Source: Cephalotus follicularis (taxonomy: Eukaryota; Streptophyta; Magnoliopsida; Oxalidales; Cephalotaceae). Taken from it: a DNA stretch of 64,000 bases. The position numbers and the translations under genes were made by a program. Location of the stretch: the NCBI GenBank assembly GCA_001972305.1, contig BDDD01000080.1:416685-480684 (forward strand). The letters run 5' to 3'. Shown piece by piece: positions 1 to 12,756 of this stretch (position 1 is the first letter of the stretch; each line of letters begins with the position of its first letter). A model generated the notes under the pieces. That model was given only the letters and a program-made list of their open reading frames with translations, was not told the origin of the DNA and searched no databases.

Positions 1-1165
1 ACGTTGTATTGATACATTGATCGATTGCTTGAGTCATAAGTGTTGCTGCGAGTCTAAGTCGGTACGATGGACGCACGTTCCCGTTTCTCCATTAGACACC
101 ACTACTCATTGACTTTGCTTATTGACATTGCAACGATATTGTATTGACTCGATTGATTGATTTATTGTAATGTATGGATCCTATAGAGCGACCTTATGAT
201 TCGTGTCGGCAGGTTAGGTTGTTGACCCTATCCACCTATTCCGTCGATCGTTTCATTTATTGTATTGTATTAACCCGCTGACGAGCGGTACCGATTGATT
301 GTCGATTGATGCTCTCTTGAGGCTGTATCTCCCTAACGGTTTCAGTGGCTCCCTGAGGCTGTAGCTCATCGAGATTGTATTGACCCAGCCATAGACTGGA
401 AGATCTATGAGTCCCAGACCTGATCAGTCTGAGAACCGTAGATACATCTCCCACCCTTTTTGAAGGACTACCTTCCGTGGGATTGATCATTGCTAACTCA
501 CTGACATTGTATTGACACCAGTCGCATACTCTATAGGATATTGATTGATTGATTGAGTGTTTTATACACCACCATCGAATGTCTGCTATTGATTGATTGA
601 TTGAATGATGGATTGATTGATTGTTATAGATCCTATCCGTATGCTCTAATGGGCCATTGTCATACGGGTAGTTTGATCACCAACTGTACACATGCATTTG
701 CTATGTCATGCATTGATATTGTACACCGCACATTAATATTGTATAGATTGTTATCGATATTACACATTGTACATGCATACATGCTGCATGGGGTTTCTGC
801 TTAGCCAGTGTGACTAACCCCATCCTTCGGGGTGGGGCTGTGTTGTACTTTGTGTGCGGCATAGGTCAGGCAGCAGGTAGCAGTGGACAGAAGGACTGAA
901 GACCTATTAACTGCACGACTTCTTGAGAATCGCGAAGCTAGTAGAGACATTGTAGTGAAAGATGGAAATGTACTGCATTGTAATACTGTTTAAATGATTG
1001 TTAATGTATTGAAAAGTTTTGTAGTGTATTGTATCTTCCGCAACTGTTATGTATTACAAAGTTTTAAAGTTTTTCGCATTTTTATATTGCTAGTTCTGAC
1101 CATTGTATTGTATTTTGGTTTGAGTGTAATGTCACGTATCCGCCTTGCGGGCGCGGGGCGTTACA
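1..1165 (+). repeat. 3' part of a Ty3-gypsy (chromovirus-type) LTR, truncated by the window start
   Basis: The segment ends in GGGGCGTTACA at 1165, the same type of 3' terminus as the LTR ends at 57561 and 19245. A C/G-rich hairpin near 818-837 (CCCCATCCTTCGGGGTGGGG) and a T-rich stretch before the end look like an R-U5 region. The first 800 bases are a degenerate tandem array of TTGA and ATTGT-type units. No gene is present; the small open frames here are by-products of the repeats. The 5' end, target duplication and the rest of the element lie outside the window, so solo LTR and full element cannot be told apart. At 1166 it abuts the Athila 3' LTR, into which it probably inserted. Confidence 0.6.
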
Positions 1166-1832
1166 AGCACTTTTACTAAAATTTTACCAAACACTAATTT
1201 AAAAAAAATTAAGTTTGAAAAGTGATTTTGATAATAAAAAAACATGACCAAACATGTACTAATTGTATAAGGAGCTGGGTTAGTTGCATGCATGGGTTGC
1301 ATGGCTTGGCGACACATGACCGAAGCTGCAAGGAATTGGTCTGGCGCGTTAAACTGTTGCCGACCGTGGGTGAGGGCTGGCTGTTTCCCAACGTTGAATC
1401 TGGGTGTGGAGAGGCTGGAAGGAATTGGTATAAAATTGCTGGTTCATGCATTGGAGTTTACTTGTAATTTAAATGGCATTATGATAATAAGATATCAAAG
1501 CACACCTTTAACAAAAATCGGTTTTTCAACTGTATTTCTCTATCTAGACTCTGGAATATCTCAATTCAAGAATGAAAAGTTCTTCAAATAATTCTACGAA
1601 CAAAATGAGTCTAATATTCAATATTTTTCTGAGCATTTATTTTTTACTTCTCTTTTGGTGATTTTTTGACCAATTTTTTACTTATAATCACTTTAATTTG
1701 AAAAGTTATATTTTAACTCATTTTTCTTTTTCTATCACGATAATAGACCTAACGCCTATAAATACAACAAAACATACCTTAGTAACTTTGTTCAAGTGTA
1801 AAAATGCATGCTTTTTGTATTTAAGATTCACA
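1166..1832 (-). repeat. Athila 3' LTR (partial)
   Basis: Positions about 1240-1832 match 50880-51486 almost collinearly. Shared blocks include CAAGGAATTGGTCTGGC, AATTTAAATGGCATTATG and TTTAAGATTCACA. On the minus strand the LTR begins TGTGAATC at 1832 (possibly 1834). The counterpart is the 5' LTR of the same element. The low-coordinate side is interrupted at 1165/1166 by the chromovirus LTR. Positions 1166-1236 resemble the end of the MITE-like insert in the other LTR. Confidence 0.75.
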
Positions 1833-3134
1833 CATAATTGTGCTCATTAAATTTCCCCACATTTAAACTTTGCTCGCCTTCAAGTAAAGCAAAAAGGAAA
1901 TAAATAAAATAAAATAAAACCTAAATCACTTTTGTAAGAATAACGATTGCACTTAACATGTGCAACAAGCCTTTAAACACCCCTAGGTTACCCTTAGTGG
2001 ACGAGTTGTGTATCGTGAGTGTTTTCAGTTAATAAACACACAAAATTCATGATTCCAAAAATAATTGAGATTCTAACTTTGGCATAAGGTAAAATTACAC
2101 ACATATTCCAAAACTAAGATGCTTAACTCAAGATTAAGATATCAAAGGAATTCGCACCGTTGAACTTTATTTCCCTGTATTGATTCAAGTAATAAATATG
2201 CATCTTAATTTGGGATTCTTCTTATATCTTCCAAACACCGCATCACCCTTAGATAAAGCCACTCATAGCATCAAGAATACCAAAGAGTTAGGCTTTGGAG
2301 TATTTTTGACCTTAAAATGTTATCAAGGCAATAATAACATTTTTTCCTTTTTCTTACAATATAAAACAAAATCCCTCTTTTATCAAACTTAATTTGTTCC
2401 TCTACTACCGTTTGCTTGAGTGACATGTATAGAGCAAATATCAGACACCCAAATTAGTAAGTAGTTTCAGATTTTATTGTGCATATATCTATTAGATACT
2501 GATGCAATATGAGAACATTACAATTCATCCAATCAAAATTCGTACAATGCATTAGCCTCTCAAGCTTGTCTATATGACCCATGTAATGAGCTTTAAGTCA
2601 ATTACTCTCAAATCAGATGGCTTTAAAGAACTAGATGTAGAACATCCCTATGACTTACTTACTCAAGTCATACAGGTTACAAGCTAAAACTGAATTTAAG
2701 AAAGAAAGAAAATGAGAGAAATTGCCTTATTACTTTTTTTTTCTTTTTTTTTCTCTCTTTTTTTTTCAATATATTTTTTTATGCAACAATTTGGTCTCAA
2801 CTCTTTACCAAAGCTCAACGAACTACAAAACACAAAAGGATTCATCCAATGGAATAAAGTAGTTTTCTTATTTTCTAAGTTAAATCCTATAAGAAAAATA
2901 CACGCTAGTTACCTTCCTCTTAATAGGTTTTATTACTTCTCATATTAGAATCCCTAAGTCTCTCTCTCTTATTTTGCATCAAAGCAACAGAAAAATATGC
3001 ATAAATTATCAAACGCCAAAGAAAGAATCTACCAATAACGCTCACTCCCTCCCCCACACTAAAATTATGCAATGTCCTCAATGCATGCATAAAATAAAGA
3101 ACAAGGACAAGGGAAAGGGATCATACCTGTCAAA
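1833..3134 (-). other. Athila 3' noncoding internal region
   Basis: This is a gene-free 1.3 kb stretch between the end of integrase and the 3' LTR, a region that is characteristically long in Athila elements. Purine-rich runs on the minus strand, AGTGTGGGGGAGGGAG at 3046-3061 and AATGTGGGGAAATTT next to the LTR near 1850-1864, are candidate polypurine tracts. A T-rich low-complexity patch lies at 2728-2780. No conserved protein is visible in any frame. Confidence 0.55.
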
Positions 3135-3674
3135 TCAAGCGTCAAGATAAAGAGAATCATGGAGATCCATAACTTCTTCCACAGGTTCAGGCAATGGCTC
3201 AAGAAAATGATTTAAGCGTTGCTCATTCAACTTGAAAATAGCACCAGTACCTGGATTCAAAATCTTAATTGCACCATGTGAGAAAACATTTTTAACAATG
3301 TAAGGTTCGTCCCATTGAGATCTCAACTTTTCAGGAAACAAATGTAACCTAGAATTGTACAAAAGGACTTTCTCACCAACCTGAAAAGTCCTTCTAAGGA
3401 TTTGCTTATCATGAAAAGCCTTGGTCTGGGCTTTGTATATGCGAGCATTGTCATAAGCATCATTTCTAATCTCCTTCAACTCAGCTAGTTGGAGACTCTT
3501 ATGAGTTCCAACAGTGGGTAAGTCAAAATTCAATTTCTCAATGGCCCAAAAGGCCCAAAAGGTTTTGGGCTCTAACTCTACTAGAAGATGACAAGCTTTC
3601 CCATACACCGAGTGGTAGGGAGATTGACCAATGTCAGTTTTGAAAGCAGTCCTATGTGCCCATAAAGCACCCAC
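3135..3674 (-). pseudogene. Athila integrase, C-terminal part
   Basis: An open stretch of 179 codons matches the C-terminal half of Athila-type integrase. It contains the conserved stretch around YGKACHL near residue 25 and the chromatin-side domain with [12 protein letters not shown] near residues 97-108. It ends in a short acidic tail. In an intact element this is the last part of the pol polyprotein, which inserts the cDNA into the host chromosome. The frame is broken upstream at 3675-3690, where the preceding codons carry stops. The duplicated WAFWAI in the conserved LNFD region looks like a small local duplication. It is a relic, not an active gene. Confidence 0.8.
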
Positions 3675-4265
3675 TAGGCGGTTAGACTAACCCTTGTGGT
3701 TAGAGTTGACAGTCGTCTCTAGGTTTTTCTTGATTTGTCAATTGATATTTTTACTCGTCCACTACTTTGAGAGTGATAAGGGGTGACCAACTTATGGTTG
3801 ATCCCATACCGTTTCATTAAGGCTTCAAAAGCCTTATTGCAAAAATGAATTCTCCTATCACTAATGATAGCACGAGGAGTACCAAATCGAGAATGTGGTC
3901 TTTGAGGAATCTAACAACCATATGGTGATCATTAGTCCTTCAAGCAATAGCCTCTATCCACTTGGAGACATAATCAACCGCTAAGAGGATGTACACATTC
4001 CCAAAGAGTTTGGGAAAGGATCCATGAAATCAATACCCCATACAACAAAAATCTCAACTACAAGAATCGAGTTGAGGGGCATCATGTTCCTCTTTGTCAC
4101 ACAGCCTAAGGATTGACATGCAAAATAGGCCTTACAGTACTGGTAAGCATCTTTGAATAGAGTGGGCCAATAAAATCCACATTGCAACACCTTGGCTGCA
4201 GTCTTTCTTGGGCCAAAATGGCTTCCACATGCCTGATCATGGCAAAAAAACAAGATAGAAAGTTG
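3675..4265 (-). pseudogene. Athila integrase, zinc-binding and catalytic core, broken
   Basis: In two frames on the minus strand the H2C2 zinc-binding region is readable: CHDQACGSHFG, then FYWPTLFKDAYQYCKAYFACQ, near 4110-4250. It is followed by the start of the DDE core, with WGIDFMDPFP near 4010-4040 and AVDYVSKW near 3965-3990. The second catalytic aspartate region is recognisable as IISDRR near 3860-3880. Stops and frame changes between these blocks make the gene inactive. Order and spacing fit an Athila integrase joined to the C-terminal part at 3135-3674. Confidence 0.7.
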
Positions 4266-5282
4266 CTATTGATCAGGCACACACCTCCTAACGATCTGCT
4301 CAGGACAAGACTTGAATAAGTATGGATCATCCCAAAAGAAATGCTTTACCTGTGAAAAAAACCAATGTTTGTCTTGAGTGGACCAATGGGCAGGTATGAT
4401 ACCTGTGGCTAAGTAGTTAACTATGTCAATATACCATGGTTCACTCGTGACAACCATCGGTTGTTCATCAGGAAAACTTTCATTGATTGGGCACTCTTCA
4501 CTCTCAGCATTAGGTAAGCAAGACAGGTGGTCAGCCACCAGATTTTTTGTTCATTTTTTATCCCTGATTTCTGGGTCAAATTCTTGAAGAAGCAAGATCT
4601 GTCGAATGAGACGTACCTTGGCATCTTTCTTACCCACTAACAAACGAATGACAACATGATCAGTATAAACAATTACATGTGATCCAAGCAGATAAGACCG
4701 AAATTTCTCTAAGGAAAACACCACAACTAAAAATTCTTTTTCAGTGATAGTGTAGTTTAGCTGTGCATCAGATCAGGTTCGTCTTGCATAATAGATCACA
4801 TGGGGCAACTTGCAAATTCTTTGACCTAGAACAACGTCAATCACAGAGTCAGAAGCATCACACATTATCTTAAAAAGCTTAGTCCAAACTAGTACGTGAA
4901 TGATAGGAGTTGAAGTCAACTCCATTTTTAAGTACTCAAAGGCATCAATGCAGTCTTGGGAGAACTCAAAAGGTTGATCTTTTTCCAGAAATGTAGTCAA
5001 TGGTCTGGCTATTTTGCTGAAATCTTTGATGAATCTCCGGTAAAAACCAGCATGACCTAAGAAGGATTGACTGTCCTTGACAGTTTTAGGTGGAGGTAAC
5101 TGTTGAATTAGGTCTACTTTGGCTTTATTAACCTGAATCCCTTCCTTGGACACTAAATTTCCATGCACTATGCCCTCCTTTACCATAAAATAGCACTTCT
5201 CCCAATTCAGAACCAAGTTCTTCTCTTTACTTTACCCGAGGACCAATTGAAGATGACGAAAAAATTTAGAATAGGTGGAACC
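4266..5282 (-). pseudogene. Athila RT thumb, RNase H and linker to integrase, broken
   Basis: The readable blocks in order are LNWEKCYFMVKEGI (RT palm/thumb) near 5170-5216, LGHAGFYRRFIKDFSKIA near 5010-5075, the RNase H start with CDASDS near 4845-4865, YTDH near 4660, and the linker ADHLSCLPNAE near 4500-4535. The region is the continuation of the RT gene that starts at 46104 on the other side of the nested insertion. In-frame stops occur at 4773 and near 4549. The first 65 bases next to the insertion (5217-5282) carry the join to the FMDD side and already contain a stop. Confidence 0.78.
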
Positions 5283-7814
5283 TGTTGGAGTAGGGGTGTC
5301 CCTGTATGCCACCAGGTAGCTCTACATAAATATATATGTATCTATAAGATGCACTGCTTAATTGGAGATATCTTTTTAAGCCAAAGGAGGCAGCATATGT
5401 GTATATTACAATATCTATTTATACAATTTGAATGCATTTTTGTGTTTTATAGCTCGCATATTCAATCAACAATGGCAACCCGCTATATGTATATCCCAAC
5501 CCATCTCAATGGATCAGTTGATCACTATGTCAACTGAGTACACATAAAGTGCCTTGTCGTTCGAGGGGTTGGATCTCATGTCTGAGAGCTTATGAGAAGG
5601 GGATCCTTACTCCCTTCTGACAGAACGTTCCAAGTCATAGGTTCACTTTCTTAGGGCAATTGTTGAACCATAAAGACTTGACGTATTATGCTTGCTCCCA
5701 GGTATAGTGGAGGATGGACCATCTCATTACCATTTGGATTTATCCTAAAGCATGATGCGGGGTTCGTGCTAGAGAGCATGAGACTGAATAGGTCATACCT
5801 ATGTCAATAGGATTCCTGTAGTATCGATAGTGTATAGTCTATGGTGACTAGTAGACCATTTGTGGAGCTCCGTGGTATCGTTAGACCTAAGCGGCTGGAA
5901 TGCATTGTGTTGTGACTGCTTGGCTTTGATTTTCGCCTTCCCCAGCACTAGCCACGTGCTAGCAAAAGGGTTGTCTTTGGGCCTTGTGGGAGCTTCATTG
6001 AGATGTATGGGCGAGTTCGCAATAAGGGATCGTCACACCCGTATGCAGGGTGATAAGCTCTATATTTTTTATGTCCGTTGAGACTCATAAAACCTTGATC
6101 AGGTATAGGCAGACTGGAAACGGGGTTTCCGGGGAAGTTTGCCAAAAGTCTCAATGCTTACGTGAATTTATAGTTATCGTGGCTTTACCTAGGCATGACA
6201 TTATTCCAAACCTTAGGTCGCGGTCGGAGCCAAGTATGACGTAGGATACATGACACATATGCCGATGACTGGATAAAGTACTGGTTTAACCGGAGTCGAC
6301 TAATAGACGTTTATTCCACGGATTCAGGGGGTGATGGGATTCACACCGGGGTTGTTTTAATAGTAGGGGACTATTTAGATAACCAGAACTCCTGGGATGT
6401 TCTGAGAAATTTATAGTCGTACCGGATTTAAACTGGGCTTTCGGGTCCCACCTAATTATTAGAAAAACGATGCATGCTACACACATGCTAGCTTGGCGGG
6501 AAATCTAGTTTTAACAAGTATATATTAATTTGGTATTAGTGGTTAATTTATTAATTTATATTTACCACTGTATTGTCAAATTGATATATTAAGAGAAACC
6601 ATAGTGGGAGTATGTTTAACATACGTTGTGCGGGGTGCACATAATTAAAACAAAGAGAGAAACGTTCTTTAAGTTATAATAAAAGAGAAAAGGGACACAT
6701 GGCAAGTTTAGACTTAGATTTTTTTGTCCTTGGGGTTTTGGACACGCCAAAATAGCGCCTGGTATGCGCTAACGGGCGAGAGAACGCACCAGGTGCATGC
6801 ACAGCGCCTGGACGACGCTTCTGGCCGGAGAAGACGACGCCTTCGGCTCTAGTGGCTAGGAAAGGAGCTGTGGTTCCATCCACGGTACTCTCCTATCTCT
6901 TCTCTCCCCGTTTTCTCTTCTTCTCTCTCTGGTTTTGCCGTGGCATTTTTCAAAGCCACCCACTGTTGCGGCTTCTCTTCTGCCGCCGGTGATCTTGATA
7001 GGTGGAGCCATGCTTGGCTCTGCCTATTTTGGCCCTAGACTAGGTGATACTGGCATTGCTTGGCCGGGTTTTGCGAGCATTGAGTTGACCCTGGCGACTC
7101 AGTGCGTTGTGCGCCGTAGCTTGGCATTCCAGCGTGACTCACGGCGAGTCTGAGGTGTAGGTGTGAAGATGTGAAGGAGTTGAGGCATTTTGTGGCTTGG
7201 TGGTCGGTGATGGTGAACGGCGAGTCAACTCAGTTACTCACCACCGGCCGTTCTGGGCCTTCCAGGCCCAGTCTTGCCGAGTCTCGGCCACCACCGTGTA
7301 GATCAGGTGTTAGCCATCCACATACGTCACAATCGGTCAATGACACGTTGACCGAGACTGACTGAGTCCGAACTCAGTGAGTTGCTGCCGCTGTTTGCCG
7401 TGTTCCGAGACGCTTCCCGGCGCGTCTCCGCCAGAAATGGGTAGAGCAGATTTTTTGGAGTCCGTTGATGTCTTGGTTGGTTTTTTCGTGGATTGGCTGG
7501 AAATCGACAGTGGAGCCGGTAACAAGCAGTTGCTTCGGCAAGTGAGTAGCGGCAAAGTGATTGAGTCGCAAACGTTGGTATGGTTCCTTATCCTTTACAT
7601 TTATTGTTTATTTAATTGGTTTTGGTTAAGTGGATGTATGCTTGATTTTCGTTAGTTCAATTGAATATTAAACGGAGATCCTATGCATATAGATTATGGT
7701 AGTAAGATGTAAGTGTGAACCTTGATTTCGTGTCTTGGTGTTTTAGAAAAATTAAAATTATACATACTTGCATCCTAGACCCAAAATTGATCGGGACCCT
7801 CCCGGGTTCCAACA
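5283..7814 (+). repeat. Element A LTR 1 (5' LTR), 2532 bp
   Basis: It starts TGTTGGAGTAGG and ends TTCCAACA, and is preceded by GAACC. A likely TATA element (TTATAATAAAAGAG) lies near 6674. The 900 bases after it are much richer in G and C than the rest of the window. The small open frames in it, some shared by all three LTR copies, are not supported as genes. LTRs of 2.5 kb are large for a copia element. Confidence 0.88.
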
Positions 7815-7829
7815 AGTGGTATCAAAGCG
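7815..7829 (+). promoter_or_regulatory. Element A primer-binding site (first copy)
   Basis: TGGTATCAAAGCG lies 2 bases after the LTR end. It fits the 3' end of initiator methionine tRNA, the primer used by most plant copia elements. The second copy at 15318 reads TGGTATCAGAGCG, so the first copy carries one substitution. Confidence 0.8.
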
Positions 7830-9230
7830 ATCCGTTTTAATATCAATTGGACTTTGATTTCGGTTTTTGGTGACTATTTTGGAATGATTAAAGTAGTTGT
7901 GATTCTAATTTCATTCCCTTCCCATTGTTTTATAAAATTATTTTTTTCCATAAAACCAAGGGAAACTAGATTTTAATTAATTTAGTGAGAGTTTTACTAA
8001 AATATCGACGAACTTGTCGGGATTATTTCGATTACTCATCGGAAATTGAAATTGCTTGTGTTTATTTATTTCTATTGTGGATATAGATTTAAATGTCTTA
8101 TGCATGATGGTAGGCAATGGGATTGAACCTGCAGAGGAAGATCAAGGAAAATGCAAGACCAAGTGAAGGCCATGTATGCATGGTGCATTTTGTAATAAAG
8201 TAGTTTTGAATAGTTCACCTAGGAGACTGAGTTATCACATACGCTCGTGTGATCGCTCATAGATTTAATCCCTAGCCAGACCATTTTTATTTCTATGTGG
8301 ATCATAGGATGCATGAGATGGATGTTTACTTTTTGCAAACAATCCAAACACGTCAAGTATAATAAGCCATTTTCAAATGGATTGGAAGTTAAAATCTATT
8401 ATTAAACGGTTTTGGTAATTTAAAATTTGATGAGACCTCCAATTCCTCTAATTGTAAATAATAAGTCCATAAGTAGTGAGACACTAGGGTGTCCGATCGT
8501 TGGCCTTCCACGCCTTCGTTTACTAGTATGGATATATTGGGGATAGCGGTGCCACAGCAGAGGTCCCCCGTGTGACCATTTCTACTAAATATAAGTGCTG
8601 GGGTAGCACTGGAAGGAAGTAGCCATGTTTCGGTATCAATGGAACGCTCACAGGCCGGTATCAAAACGGGTCTATTTCTTTGAGGGTAGTGGGTCTGACT
8701 TATACCGAGTTCATACTATTGGCAGCGCCATAGCGTTGGATTGTATAGGTCGTGAGGCTGAATTTGTATCGGATCTTGCATTTCAAGGGCGAGGCCCTAA
8801 TGCAAATTAATGCTAAATGCCTACCTATTTGGTATTATGGTTTGTCTAGCCACAACGGAGACCATGATATTGCGAGATAAATTCCAATCCCCAATAAGAA
8901 GTGGGTGCTTCCCGAATTCCACATTGGAGGTGTGGGATACGATTAGAATAGTGGGAGGAGCCATAATTACTAAAGACCAATAATTATGGTAATAACATAA
9001 AATCGAATGATCTGCTAATATACTCTCGCGTTGCTTCTAATAGGTTGTTAGATAACATATTCTATATACTCAAATGGCAGACAACACCATTATTTGGCAT
9101 GTTTTATATTTCTTAAGTGACAAAATCCACGTTTTTTTGAATGGTTGCACATAGTACTCACGAGCATGAGAGTTTTTCATGTTATGACTGGGATACGCCA
9201 CATTTGAGATCAATGCATCTGACCATCACA
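7830..9230 (+). other. Element A internal region 1: leader, no recognisable gene
   Basis: The sequence is collinear with 15331-16960 except for one gap: 209 bases present at 15632-15840 are absent between 8130 and 8131. I see no conserved protein. By position it is the untranslated leader plus any lost start of gag. Confidence 0.6.
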
Positions 9231-9700
9231 AGGCCAGGGTGGCTAAGTGGTGGGATGACGATCATAGAACTCAATACATGGCGAGTGTTGCCTTGATGAC
9301 AAATTGGCAAACACTATGTATATCTTCATAGACCTTAAGTGCCATGTTGATACAACTTGAGGAGTTGTTTGGCACACATTTGGGGACTGAGAAGGTAGTT
9401 TTGGACCAGTCTGGATCAAAACAATCTCTGATACCTATTCCTTCTTCTGGAACAACCTCTGAGAGAGGTGGATCGATAGGATCCAGTTCCAAGGGCAATT
9501 AGCGCATAAGGAAGAAAGAAAAGGAACTACTTCACGTGGTTTTGCGAAGCCATTCATTAGAGGATTAAACAGATTTATTAAGGAGAATGCCTGTTTCTTT
9601 TGGTAAGTCAGGATACTAAAAGAGAAATTACAAACAATTTCTTGCTTTCATTGTAGATGGTGCCATGGGGTTAGGTACCGTCATATTATTATATTCCATC
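9231..9700 (+). pseudogene. Element A gag remnant (copy 1)
   Basis: A short frame reads WWDDDHRTQYMASVALM followed by LEELFG, which resembles the central part of copia gag (nucleocapsid precursor). Stops interrupt it soon after, and the usual zinc-knuckle region is not intact. A lysine-rich patch near 9500-9525 probably marks the end of gag. The same block is present with the same breaks at 16960-17400. Confidence 0.5.
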
Positions 9701-10690
9701 TAGCTTACAATGTAAGTTCCATTTGGGTTTTGGACTCAAGTTGTGAGACTAACATTTGTAACTCTTTACAAGAGCTAAGAGGAGCTAGGCAGCTGAGAGC
9801 TGGGAGCTGAGGATGCAATGGACCTATGACATGAAGATCAGGGATCTATATTTATGTTGTAGGAAATGTTGATTTGTATATATAAACCAATGTGACTTTT
9901 GTATATAGACTTAACACTTGTAAACATTATAAAGAACTTTTGTTCTAAACTTTGATTAGCAAATTCCAATGAATAGTTTGTAAAGCTGAGATATTTTTAT
10001 TTATTACATATGGATATTGGCTATTATTTTTTGGTTGTATATCAGTCGGCACTGATTAACTAGATAACGAGTTTTAAGTCTTAAATACTAATCAAACAAT
10101 AGCATCAGTTATTGAGAAAGGAATTAATAATAAAAGACTACAAGAGATATGATATAAACCCTTCACAATCTTATAGCATTGTTGATTAGGTCATTCTAGC
10201 GGAGTTAGATAAACACGCTTGGTTAAGGATGGACTTTTGGACATCCAGGACGAGTAGTCCCTTCCAACGTGTACACCATGTTTGATTGGTAAAATGACCA
10301 AATCTTCCTTTCTCTAAGGATGAAGATAAGAAAGTGGACATATTGTAATATATCCACACTGACATTTGTGGTATAATGTCAGATAATGCATGTGAAGGTT
10401 TTCACTACTTCATTACCTTCACTTGTGATTCGTCACATTTCGGTAAATGTTTCGGGTGAAACACAAATCTGAATCCTTGGAAAGTATTAAGGGATTTAAA
10501 TATGAAGTAGAAATGCAAACGGGTAAACCCATTAAAGCATTATGCTCTTATTGGGGAAATGAATACTTGTCTGCAAAATTTTGATATTATCTGAGAGATA
10601 ATGGAATTCTCTCTCAAATGGAACCTTCCTAGAACACCATACTGTGATGATGTATCCAAATGGGGGAAATTGACATTCGTGAATATGTCA
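9701..10690 (+). pseudogene. Element A protease and integrase remnant (copy 1)
   Basis: The protease active-site block is readable near 9714-9790 as VLDSSCETNICNSLQEL; the usual DSG has become DSS here. Integrase follows with several frame changes: a degraded zinc-binding region near 10170-10310, then the catalytic part with FKYEVEMQTGKPIKALCSYWGNEYL near 10498-10570. These are copia integrase landmarks (…IKALRSD.G.EYL in intact relatives). Stops are frequent. Positions 10126-10689 have no counterpart in internal region 2, where they were lost. Confidence 0.6.
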
Positions 10691-12756
10691 AATCCATTAT
10701 GTCTTTTATTCATCTTCTTATCTCCTTCTGGGATTATGCGTTGCAGTGGCAACTTACATCCTAATCCGGATTCCTATGAAATTCGTCCACTCCATATCTT
10801 TCAAGATATTAAATAGGAGGAACCCAGCGTAAATCAAGAGGGTTAATGGATGTTCAGCTTATGTAAGAAGCTGAAAACCTTCTAAGATAGAGGCGCGAGC
10901 GGATCATTTCCGGTTTGTGGGATATCCTAAGAAGTGCTTAGGATTTCATTTCAACCATCCTAGCGAACAAATAATATTTGTTTCGCGTACTGCAAAATTC
11001 CAAGAGGGAATACCTGTTTACAGGAAGCAGTCGGAGTAAGGTATAACTAAGTGAGTTACTGCCTGGTGAAAACCCACAGGATGATGAGTAATTAAAGGTG
11101 GAACCCTCTAAAGACAAGATTTGGGAAAGGTTCCCAACTTGAGAAGGGATCTCAGTAAGGCACTCCTCGTGGAAGGAGATCAGGAAAGATTTTAACAGCG
11201 CCTGAGAAATATGGTTTTCTCATGAAAGGCACTGATAAACCTAAAGTCATCGATGATGACGAGCCTATCAACTACAAAAGAAACAGTGAAGAGCACTGAT
11301 TTCTAGGAATGACTGGGAGTCAAGAAATCCGATTTGGACTCCATATACGCCAACCGAGTATGGAACTTGTTTCATGCTCCCATGGGCAAGTGGCCTTTTA
11401 TGGTTGCATATAAATCTTCAAGGAGAAGATAGGAGTTAATGAAAAAGGTTAAAACCTTTAAATCGTAATGATTAAGTCCATTCGGATAATGCTTGTAATT
11501 TCCACTGGTTATGGATATAACAAATGGCATAAGGATGTCAAGATGGCCTTCGTTGAAGAACTCTCTTGAAGAGGACCTCTAAATGTCCCAAACCATAGGG
11601 GTTTACATCTATGGAGCATTAGCACCGAGTGTGTGCAAGCTCCTAAGGTTTGTGTATGACCTTACAAGTATGCGTAGCTGAAACATCTGTTTTTGATTTC
11701 ATCAAAAAGAGCTATGCCTGAAGTCTACCGAAAATAGGATATCCCAGATATCACTTTGTTATTAATGTACATAGATGACATTCTACACATTGGTAATGCT
11801 GTAGACATGTTATAGTACAATTAATCAAGAACTTCTCTAAAAGGATTTGGGAGAGACTTCCTACATTTTGGGAATGAAGATCTTATGCGTAGATCAAGTA
11901 GGTTGTTTTGACATTCCCAAAGCCAGTACATCAGCAGGGTGCTGATATAGTATGGACTTCTGAATTTCACGTTTGGCTTATTGCCAATTAGTCAAGGAAT
12001 TCATCTTTCCAAGAGGAAGTTGAAAGGGACTTCTGAGGAAAGTATTGTATGAGCTAGTTACCTTAAGCTTCGACTATAGGCTACATCATGCAATATCATA
12101 CTTTGTACTAGGCCTGACGTTGAACAAGTCTAAGGGTCTGGCTAGTCGATCTTCGGTCCAATCCCTATGAGAGGCATTGGGAATTGTCAACGAGATCTGA
12201 GAGTGACTCAAGATTTTTTCTTGACATCTGGAGAAGATAGTGAATTGAATAAGAGTTATGTTGACTCTGATTTCAACTGTGATCTAGAGGATTACGACAT
12301 CGTATCAGGATAAGTGATTGTCCTGAACGAAGGTGCTGTGTGAGTTGGAGGAGTCTACAACAGTGGGATACTGTTGACTCAACCATGAATAAGAGTATGT
12401 TATAACCTATGATACCGATAAGTTGTTGTTTGGTAGCGGAACTTCATTGCGGAACTTCATGTAGTTTCATCTATCGTTCGTCCAGTTGTGTAGAGTGACG
12501 TCGATGGGGGGCCTTTGCACAGGCTATGTAACCCATGTCTTATTATCGTTCTAAACATAAAGCAATGTTATCATTATTTTATATGATTCGTGAGATCATA
12601 TATAGAGGAAACATTATCCTAGAGAAATTTGCAACGATAGCAAATTTTGGCAGACCCATTGACCAATGCCATGAGCATTAGTAGTACTTGAGCGACAACG
12701 AAAGTGCGATGGGCTTAGGCTAAAGGTCTTCGTGGCTTGAGGGCCAGGTGGGAGAT
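10691..12756 (+). pseudogene. Element A RT and RNase H remnant with PPT (copy 1)
   Basis: The RT catalytic box is visible as MYIDDILHIGNAVDM near 11768-11812. It is followed by two in-frame stops (TAG, TAA) that internal region 2 also has. RNase H landmarks appear near 12255-12350 (YVDSDFNCDLEDYD and a LNEGAV-type block). The end is the polypurine tract AGGTGGGAGAT at 12746-12756, directly before LTR 2. The order RT after integrase confirms copia. It is not functional. Confidence 0.65.

Noticed and set aside
1209..1591. Overlapping open frames on both strands
   Set aside because: They fall in the Athila LTR. The 50880-51486 copy does not preserve the frames.
5163..5537. 124-codon open frame spanning the Athila/element A junction
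   Set aside because: It crosses a transposon insertion point and reads antisense to RT.
6674..6883. Open frame in the LTR of element A, repeated in LTRs 2 and 3 (14176-14385, 44448-44657)
   Set aside because: It lies in the G/C-rich R-U5 part, has no known domain, and recurs only because the LTR is repeated. High GC makes chance open frames likely.
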